Positions 1 through 5,470 of a DNA stretch of 7,336 bases are shown here, in pieces. Position 1 is the first letter of the stretch; every line of letters begins with the position of its first letter. The stretch lies in assembly GCA_903913355.1 (NCBI GenBank), contig CAIWKU010000202.1:1-7336 (forward strand), given 5' to 3'. The position numbers were made by a program, and so were the translations under genes. The stretch comes from an uncultured Bacteroidota bacterium (lineage in GTDB: Bacteria; Bacteroidota; Bacteroidia; Chitinophagales; Chitinophagaceae). The notes under the pieces were generated by a model. It searched no databases, was not told the DNA's origin, and saw only the letters and a program-made list of their open reading frames with translations.

Positions 1-2607
1 AGTATTTATCATTCAAATCATTTTAGCGTTGAAGCAGATAAAGTTGTGCAGGGCAATTATGTGTCCAAAGCGCTTTCGCCCACCCATTTAGTTAGTAATT
101 ACCAGAGTCCCGCTAATCAATTTCAGTCGGCCACTATCGCATTTAAATTTGCGATCAATGGCCGTGACAATGAAATGCTATCCGGCATGGATCATCATTT
201 TACGGTGATTGCAAAAAACGGTAAAGCCACAACACCTGTTATTCAATTTGGAAAACAATTACAGCCAGCTGGTACAGAAGAACAGTATTTAGCACCCAAT
301 ACCGAACTGACTATTCAATTAGATGCCCGGGCTATATTCAAACAATTTTCGGAAAAAGGATTCTACACTGCGTTTAACGGGGATAAAATATATAAAGAAG
401 ATTTCAAAGGTATTTTTATTGCCGGGGGAACCGCGCCACTTATCTGGGATTTTGATAATTTACAAAATCATGATGAATTGCAATTACACGATCCGAATGG
501 AGATGGAATATATGAGATCACTATTGTATTGAATAAACATTCAGATGAAAAACATACAGATGCGGAATGGACGCTGACAAAAGATATTTCTGCTTACCCG
601 CAATATTCATCACCCTATCCTATTTCAGATGCGATTTATCATTTATCGCTGGAAGAAATGCTGAAAGCCATTGAAAAAGACAGCACCTTCAGAACGGGAA
701 AAGAATGGGGTGGGGTTTGGACCCGAGATATCAGTTATAGTATTTTATTATCGATGGCTCACCTGCAGCCAAGGGTGGCCATGAATAGTTTACTCAAAAA
801 AGTAAATAAGAGAAAAAGGATCATTCAGGATACAGGAACTGGAGGAGCATGGCCGGTAAGCTCTGATAGAATGATCTGGGCTACAGCTGCATGGGAGATA
901 TACCTGGTTACTGGCAGCAAAGAATGGCTTGAGCAGGCTTATGAGATTATTAAGAATTCAATAGAGGATGATTTGGCAACAGTATATGATAAACATACAG
1001 GTCTGGTGAAAGGGGAGTCCAGCTTTTTAGACTGGCGGGAACAAACCTATCCATTGTGGATGCAACCGGCTGATATTTTTGAAAGCGAATGTTTGGGTAC
1101 CAACGCGGTTCATTACAATGCAAACCGGGTATTGGCAAAAATGGCCACCCTGTTGAATCAAAAAACAGTTGCTGCCAAACATGAAGCGATTGCTGCTGAT
1201 ATTAAACAGGGAATCAATCAATACTTATGGATACCCGAAAAAAAGTATTACGGGCAGTTCTTGTATGGACGAGCCCATAAATGGGTATCTCCCAGATCAG
1301 AAGCGCTTGGTGAAGCTTTATGTATTGTATTTGGCATAGCTGACAGAAAAAAAGCTGCTGAAATGGTTGCCAATATGCCGCTTACCGATTTTGGAATTAG
1401 TTGCATCTATCCTCAAATACCCAATATTCCACCCTATCATAATAATGCTGTTTGGCCTTTTGTGCAAACTTACTGGTTATGGGCTGCTGCTAAAGTGGGT
1501 AATGAGAAAGGCGTTATGGAAAGTATGATGGATATTTATCGACCCGCTGCTTTATTCCTTACCAATAAAGAAAATCTGGTAGCGGATAATGGAGACTATA
1601 ATGGCACACAGATCAATTCGAGTATTATGTTATGGAGTTTATCCGGCAATATCAGTATTGTTCAAAAAGTTCTGTTCGGTATTCATTTTGAAGAAAATAA
1701 ATTGGTATTCAATCCCATTGTTCCTAAATCTTTAACAGGTAAAAGAACCTTGACAAATTTTACATATCGGGATGCTGTTTTAGATATTGAGATGGAGGGT
1801 TTTGGAAATAGCATCCGTTCATTTACGATAGATGGGGTTTTGGAGAAAACCAACCAGCTGTCCTCAAGCTTACACGGAAAACATTTGGTTAAGATTCTAT
1901 TAGCGAATAATGAAGAGCCAGGTATAATTAATAAACAACCGAATTATTTTAGCCCCAAGGCGCCGAAAGTTACTTACTCCAATAATATACTTAACTGGGA
2001 TGCGATTGAAGGAGCTATCTCGTATAGTATCATTAAAGATGGGAAATACTTTACTAATACTGCTTTTACCAACCTCACAGTGATTGATCCAGGGTTTCAT
2101 GAATATTCGGTGATTGCCAAAGATGCAAAAGGGATCGAGTCATTTCTGTCAGAGCCAATTGGCACTTATACCCCCGAAAACAGTCGGGTGATTGAAATAG
2201 AGTCTTTTGCAGCAGCTTCAAAAGAACCCTATAAAGGTTACTCGGGAAATGGTTTTGTAGAAATCTCCACTGAAAAAAACACCTCGCTTACCATTCCTAT
2301 TGAAGTGGAACAGGATGGAAAATATTTGGTAGATATCCGTTATGCAAATGGAAACGGGCCAAAGAATACAGAGAATAAATGTGCAATACGTACCGCTTAT
2401 CTTGACGATTCAAAAGCAGGCATATTTGTTTTTCCTCAAAGAGGGAAAGATGAGTGGAGTAACTGGGGGTTTTCAAATTCGATAACCCTGTATGTAACCA
2501 AGGGCAGGCATTCGCTTACCATACGCTTTGAAGAGGAAAACAATAATATGAATCTATTGGTGAATGCAGCTATGTTGGATTGTATCAGAATTACAAAACT
2601 GCCCTAA
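1..2607 (+). CDS. Six-hairpin glycoside hydrolase (glycogen-debranching-like) with FN3 and CBM6/35-like modules, 5' partial
   Basis: The frame is open from base 1 to the TAA at 2605-2607, so the gene starts before the window; the GTG at 46 is an internal valine, not a start. Of the 868 visible residues, about 30-180 form a beta-sandwich-like N-terminal domain ending in a DPNGDGIYE motif. About 215-565 form the (alpha/alpha)6 catalytic core, with WTRD (240-243), GESSFLDWRE (338-347) and HNNAVWPF (480-487). About 570-635 look like a beta cap, 652-723 a fibronectin-III-like module, and 731-868 a galactose-binding-fold module of CBM6/CBM35 type. Homologues in Bacteroidota are usually named glycogen debranching protein or six-hairpin glycosidase, but that name comes from fold similarity and the true substrate is unknown. 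The acids in WTRD and FLDWRE are candidates for catalysis (inference). Several accessory modules suggest an exported enzyme; any signal peptide would lie off the window. A sialidase follows 99 bases downstream on the same strand, suggesting shared use on a complex glycan. Confidence 0.85.
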   Translation, partial: SIYHSNHFSVEADKVVQGNYVSKALSPTHLVSNYQSPANQFQSATIAFKFAINGRDNEMLSGMDHHFTVIAKNGKATTPVIQFGKQLQPAGTEEQYLAPNTELTIQLDARAIFKQFSEKGFYTAFNGDKIYKEDFKGIFIAGGTAPLIWDFDNLQNHDELQLHDPNGDGIYEITIVLNKHSDEKHTDAEWTLTKDISAYPQYSSPYPISDAIYHLSLEEMLKAIEKDSTFRTGKEWGGVWTRDISYSILLSMAHLQPRVAMNSLLKKVNKRKRIIQDTGTGGAWPVSSDRMIWATAAWEIYLVTGSKEWLEQAYEIIKNSIEDDLATVYDKHTGLVKGESSFLDWREQTYPLWMQPADIFESECLGTNAVHYNANRVLAKMATLLNQKTVAAKHEAIAADIKQGINQYLWIPEKKYYGQFLYGRAHKWVSPRSEALGEALCIVFGIADRKKAAEMVANMPLTDFGISCIYPQIPNIPPYHNNAVWPFVQTYWLWAAAKVGNEKGVMESMMDIYRPAALFLTNKENLVADNGDYNGTQINSSIMLWSLSGNISIVQKVLFGIHFEENKLVFNPIVPKSLTGKRTLTNFTYRDAVLDIEMEGFGNSIRSFTIDGVLEKTNQLSSSLHGKHLVKILLANNEEPGIINKQPNYFSPKAPKVTYSNNILNWDAIEGAISYSIIKDGKYFTNTAFTNLTVIDPGFHEYSVIAKDAKGIESFLSEPIGTYTPENSRVIEIESFAAASKEPYKGYSGNGFVEISTEKNTSLTIPIEVEQDGKYLVDIRYANGNGPKNTENKCAIRTAYLDDSKAGIFVFPQRGKDEWSNWGFSNSITLYVTKGRHSLTIRFEEENNNMNLLVNAAMLDCIRITKLP

Positions 2608-2610
2608 TTA

Positions 2611-2684
2611 AATTAGTATTCAGTGATCCCTCTTTTGTAAAATGGATCAGCCTGAATTTGTTACAAATGATTTTTATACTAATT
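2611..2684. repeat. Nested inverted repeats between glycosidase and sialidase genes
   Basis: A 9-base inverted pair, AATTAGTAT (2611-2619) and ATACTAATT (2676-2684), encloses two smaller ones. TGATCC (2624-2629) pairs with GGATCA (2644-2649), with a possible inner TTTT/AAAA pairing. ATTTG (2656-2660) pairs with CAAAT (2664-2668) around a 3-base loop. On paper the transcript could fold as a three-way junction. The arms are short and A+T rich, and no clear T-run follows, so a classical rho-independent terminator is not convincing. It could be a weak attenuator, an mRNA-stabilising or processing element, an operator, or chance. Confidence 0.35.
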
Positions 2685-2706
2685 AAACATAAAAGCACCC
2701 GATAAA

Positions 2707-3885
2707 GTGAAGCCCGCGTATTCAAGAATTATTTTTTTGCTTTTCTGTTTCCTGCCAACAGTTGTATGTGTTGTTGGCCAAAAACAAATTCTTGTATTTA
2801 AATCGGGTACTAATGGATTTAATACTTTCAGGATTCCTGCGATTATTCAGCTGCCCGATAAAACTTTACTGGCTTTTTGTGAAGGACGTGTAAATGGAGC
2901 TGGTGATTTTGGGAATATTAAAATTGTCATGAAATCAAGTCGTGATGGGGGTACCAGCTGGAGCCCCTTACAAACCATTGTAGATGCGGGGATTTCACAA
3001 GCTGGTAACCCGGCTCCGGTTGTTGATTTGACTGACCCAGAGTATCCCAAAGGAAGAATTTTTCTTTTTTATAATACAGGCAATACTCAGGAATCTGCAA
3101 TAAGAAAAGGCAATGGCTTACGGGAAGTCTGGTATAAGACTTCGGTTGATGGTGGTACTACCTGGACTGAAGCAGTAAATATCACTCTCCAAACGCATAA
3201 GCCCTATCAGCCACAAATAAATTCCTTATACAATTCTAAAGAAGATTGGAGAAGTTATGCCAATACACCTGGACATGCTATCCAATTTTCAGGGGGACGT
3301 TTTATTGGGAGGATATTTGTTGCTGCTAATCATTCACAATCTGCACCAAAGCCAAAGTTTACAGATTATTCAGCGCATGGTTTTTACACAGATGATCATG
3401 GAAAAAACTTTCATATTAGCGCATCTGTTACCATACCAGGCAGTAATGAATCTACCGCTGTTCAGTTAAGTGAAAACAGGTTATTGATGAATAGTCGGAA
3501 TCAAAAAGGAGATATTAAAGCCAGAATTATTTCTATTAGCAGCGATGGTGGCAATACATGGGATACCAGTTATTTTGATAAAACCCTGATAGATCCGGTT
3601 AATGAGGCAAGTATTCTATTTCTGGGGTATAAAAAAGGAAAGGCTATTCTGGCATTTTCTAATGCCGCGGATTCCTTAAAACGCGACCGACTTAGTTTAC
3701 AAATTAGTTATGATGATGGGAATAGCTGGACCAAAAAAATTCTGGTAGATAAAAACCCAGGCACTGATGAGATAGATTATACAGCTTATTCTGATATCGT
3801 TTCACTCGATAAGAAAAGAATAGGGATTCTGTATGAAAAAGAAGGCTATCGTAAAATTGTGTTTACAGTGTTGAAATGGAAATAG
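2707..3885 (+). CDS. Secreted exo-alpha-sialidase (GH33, BNR/Asp-box beta-propeller)
   Basis: This 392-residue enzyme should release terminal sialic acid (or the related Kdn) from glycans outside the cytoplasm. Residues 1-24 form a signal peptide: a basic start, a hydrophobic run 8-23, and a likely signal peptidase I cut after VVG24. The GH33 signature is complete. FRIP (41-44) gives the first arginine of the carboxylate-binding triad (R42); EGR (59-61) and D67 in GDFGN provide the expected glutamate and acid/base aspartate. E248, R264 in NSRN, R326, and Y361 in AYSD (with E248 as its partner) supply the rest. Asp boxes lie near 78-85, 146-153, 278-285 and 334-341, with a degenerate one at 227-235 ending in Phe instead of Trp, as expected for a six-bladed propeller. 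The start is GTG: upstream in frame to the TAA at 2680-2682 there is no other ATG, GTG or TTG, and this start gives an intact signal peptide. No lectin or carbohydrate-binding module is attached. Likely co-transcribed with the upstream glycosidase gene; a TTTG-N19-TAATTAAA sequence at 2657-2687 is only a poor promoter match. Confidence 0.94.
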   Translation: MKPAYSRIIFLLFCFLPTVVCVVGQKQILVFKSGTNGFNTFRIPAIIQLPDKTLLAFCEGRVNGAGDFGNIKIVMKSSRDGGTSWSPLQTIVDAGISQAGNPAPVVDLTDPEYPKGRIFLFYNTGNTQESAIRKGNGLREVWYKTSVDGGTTWTEAVNITLQTHKPYQPQINSLYNSKEDWRSYANTPGHAIQFSGGRFIGRIFVAANHSQSAPKPKFTDYSAHGFYTDDHGKNFHISASVTIPGSNESTAVQLSENRLLMNSRNQKGDIKARIISISSDGGNTWDTSYFDKTLIDPVNEASILFLGYKKGKAILAFSNAADSLKRDRLSLQISYDDGNSWTKKILVDKNPGTDEIDYTAYSDIVSLDKKRIGILYEKEGYRKIVFTVLKWK

Positions 3886-3910
3886 ACCTGGATGTTTTTC
3901 GCTACCATAT

Positions 3911-4735
3911 TTAAAAACCGGTTAGCTGAGTTTTGTCTCTCTGCAGCCAATTGATTTCAGGATAATATGCCTCACTGCTGATCGTATGGATTGCATAAGC
4001 CTGTCGGGATATTCCACTGGTATTGGGTAAACTATAATGAGGCAATAGGCCATTCAATACAATACAGGCTCCTTTTTTTACCTCCAATGGTATCATACCC
4101 TCCATAGAAAAGGGTTCAGGGTCCAATTCAGTAAATTGGGTTCCTCCCCCTTGTTTTCTATGAAACCATGAGCGAAGTTTTGTTTGGTGACCCCCCGGCT
4201 TTGCCCATAAACATCCGTTTTCTATCGTAGCGTCTTCCAAAGCAAACCAGAAGCCTACACAGGATTCGGGTTCGGTATACAGAAAGCTGGCATCCTGGTG
4301 TATATCTACAACACCGCCAATCTTTGCATGCTTTAGTATATGCATACTTTGAATCAGCAAGTGATTTTCCATTTCCAAATCCTTTGCCAGCTCTTGCAAT
4401 TGTGCAGAACGAGAAAATGCATTGAATACCGGGTCAAGGTCGTGCAATGCATGCCCAATTTTATTCAGAGAATGAAAAAGATCGTTTTTCAGTTTACCAT
4501 TCGACTCAAAAGCATCTTTCTCAAAAAAGAAAGAAATTTTATCTCCTGAGTCGAGAAAATAATCATCGCTTGTGCGGGCTTGTTCAGAAGTTTGAAAAAC
4601 GGATGGATGTCCAGTGTAGTCAAAACTCCGGGTCAGTTCTTCACTCCGTTTCATTAACCCATCGCATGCTGCTTCAGTATTGAAGTTTTCGAGAATGAGG
4701 TATCCTTCTGTTTCAAACTGCTTTTTGTATGTCAA
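3911..4735 (-). CDS. Phytanoyl-CoA dioxygenase (PhyH) family Fe(II)/2-oxoglutarate oxygenase, PHYHD1-like
   Basis: A 274-residue soluble protein with the full PhyH double-stranded beta-helix. The iron ligands are H146 and D148 in the HxD motif IHQDASF, plus H233 in LLPHYS; R244 in SRQAY is the expected 2-oxoglutarate-binding arginine. Such enzymes couple 2-oxoglutarate decarboxylation to hydroxylation of a substrate. Stretches such as DYFLDSGDKI (58-67), NKIGHALH (91-98), HQDASFLYTEP (146-156), ENGCLW (172-177) and INWLQ (261-265) closely match the animal protein PHYHD1 as I recall it, more than they match true phytanoyl-CoA hydroxylase or ectoine hydroxylase. Substrate is unknown. There is no signal peptide or membrane segment, so it should be cytoplasmic. 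The start is TTG at 4733-4735: upstream in frame to the stop at 4763-4765 no ATG, GTG or TTG occurs, and the family's usual QFETEGYLIL opening follows directly. It converges with the sialidase gene across 25 bases. A promoter-like element sits just upstream, implying independent expression. Confidence 0.92.
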   Translation of the reverse strand: MTYKKQFETEGYLILENFNTEAACDGLMKRSEELTRSFDYTGHPSVFQTSEQARTSDDYFLDSGDKISFFFEKDAFESNGKLKNDLFHSLNKIGHALHDLDPVFNAFSRSAQLQELAKDLEMENHLLIQSMHILKHAKIGGVVDIHQDASFLYTEPESCVGFWFALEDATIENGCLWAKPGGHQTKLRSWFHRKQGGGTQFTELDPEPFSMEGMIPLEVKKGACIVLNGLLPHYSLPNTSGISRQAYAIHTISSEAYYPEINWLQRDKTQLTGF

Positions 4736-4763
4736 GACTTGAAATTTATAATGGACTATTGTT

Positions 4764-4794
4764 TAAATATAATATGTTACACAATACTTCCAAA
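4764..4794 (-). promoter_or_regulatory. Bacteroidota-type promoter for the PhyH-family gene
   Basis: Read on the minus strand, TTTG (4791-4794) is followed after 19 bases by TATATTTA (4764-4771), which matches seven of the eight positions of the Bacteroidota -7 consensus TAnnTTTG when the two free positions are counted as matches. Spacing is the expected one. Transcription would begin around 4757, giving a leader of about 20 bases before the TTG start. That fits the lack of any usable start codon further upstream. The region is A+T rich, so a chance match is possible. Confidence 0.45.
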
Positions 4795-4828
4795 AATTTA
4801 ACATCAAAAATTATACAAAAGGGTAAGC

Positions 4829-5290
4829 CTATTTGCCTGAATGCTTAAGCTGGTCGATTTCCTTTTTCAGCAGAATTAATGTGTCCTGAATAGATAATAG
4901 TATTTCAGACTCTTTTTTCTCGTTGTCTTGTTCCTCCTTAGTGTCTTCCTGTATCTCATCTACATCTTTCTGTATATCCTCAATATCCTCTCCCAGTTCT
5001 TCAATATCTTCTCCTAATTCGGAAATATCTTCCTGAATGATTTCAATATTCTGGTTATTCATGTTGATAGACATCTGGATAAAAATGGAAAGATAGATCG
5101 CTTCCAAGGAAACAATGGTTGTTAAAACCAGGAGCATTCTCTCAAAACTGACCAATCCAAGATAAGGGACTAAAAAAGATATGATAAACAGAATTGTATG
5201 CAGAAATACCGAAGCGGAAGATCCAATCCATTTGGTGACATTAGCCGCTCCCTTCTCCATGATGATTCTTTGTCTTTCTTTAATATCCAT
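4829..5290 (-). CDS. DUF1003-type small membrane protein with acidic coiled-coil tail
   Basis: A 153-residue protein of unknown function. A basic N-terminal segment (1-27) precedes two hydrophobic helices at about 28-47 and 52-74 joined by a very short turn. The second ends in the family-typical SLEAIYLSIFIQMS stretch followed by an N/Q-rich segment. This arrangement resembles DUF1003 proteins and the related ones labelled low-affinity iron permease; transport by a two-helix protein is unproven. The remaining half is a long coiled coil. Ile/Leu/Val occupy strict a/d heptad positions (82, 85, 89, 92, 96, 99, 103, 106, 110, 113), with Glu/Asp filling most outer positions. A second, less acidic heptad stretch runs through 131, 134, 138, 141, 145 and 148. 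A helical hairpin or oligomer on one face of the membrane is likely (inference). The ATG start is well placed behind a TAGATTTG promoter box. The gap of 180 bases to the kinase gene argues against tight coupling. Confidence 0.8.
   Translation of the reverse strand: MDIKERQRIIMEKGAANVTKWIGSSASVFLHTILFIISFLVPYLGLVSFERMLLVLTTIVSLEAIYLSIFIQMSINMNNQNIEIIQEDISELGEDIEELGEDIEDIQKDVDEIQEDTKEEQDNEKKESEILLSIQDTLILLKKEIDQLKHSGK
4939..5043 (-). repeat. Five imperfect 21-base tandem units encoding coiled-coil heptads
   Basis: On the + strand the units start at 4939, 4960, 4981, 5002 and 5023, each 21 bases long. The best-conserved neighbours begin CAATATCCTCTCC and CAATATCTTCTCC (4981 and 5002). Each unit encodes one seven-residue heptad of the form E-D-I-x-E-L/I-G/Q in the DUF1003-type protein, covering about residues 83-117. 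Conservation at base level in adjacent units suggests growth by tandem duplication followed by drift. Confidence 0.7.
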
Positions 5291-5309
5291 GACCCTGTAT
5301 TTATTTCGG

Positions 5310-5338
5310 CAAATCTACACTTTTAAGTATTAGCGAAA
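5310..5338 (-). promoter_or_regulatory. Probable Bacteroidota-type promoter for the DUF1003-type gene
   Basis: On the minus strand TAGATTTG (5310-5317) is a perfect TAnnTTTG -7 box, 20 bases before the ATG start at 5290. The best -33 candidate is TTTC (5335-5338), one mismatch from TTTG and with a shorter spacer (17 bases) than the usual 19 or so. The predicted leader is only a dozen or so bases. The -7 box is good and the -33 box is weak. Confidence 0.4.
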
Positions 5339-5470
5339 GGTTAAGTAGTTTCAAAACCCTTTTTCATTCCTCAAACAACATAATATGATTTCAGGAAACT
5401 ACGCAGATAGTCTCAAATTTGTATTGAAAACCTAACAGTTAACAATTGCAAATAGCGGGAGCCAACTACT

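Noticed and set aside
46..48. GTG as the start of the first glycosidase
   Set aside because: The frame continues open to base 1 with protein-like sequence, and no signal peptide begins at this codon, so the gene is simply cut by the window edge.
2657..2687. TTTG-N19-TAATTAAA as a sialidase promoter
   Set aside because: Spacing is right, but the -7 part matches TAnnTTTG at only three of six fixed positions, and it overlaps the inverted repeats in an A+T-rich gap.
2707..2781. Lipoprotein signal at Cys21 of the sialidase
   Set aside because: The residue before the cysteine is Val, not the Gly/Ala/Ser expected in a lipobox; a signal peptidase I site after Gly24 fits better.
3886..3923. Bidirectional terminator between the convergent sialidase and PhyH-family genes
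   Set aside because: Only a short T5/A5 pairing (3895-3899 with 3913-3917) and an 8-base palindrome AACCGGTT inside the coding end are present; no G+C-rich stem with a T-run.
4340..4683. Overlapping + strand open frames inside the PhyH-family gene
   Set aside because: They are antisense to a protein with intact catalytic motifs and show no recognisable domain or sensible composition.
5291..5470. A small gene or RNA in the 180-base gap between kinase and DUF1003-type gene
   Set aside because: No reading frame with a plausible protein and no strong hairpin was seen; only the promoter-like box near 5310-5338 is supportable.
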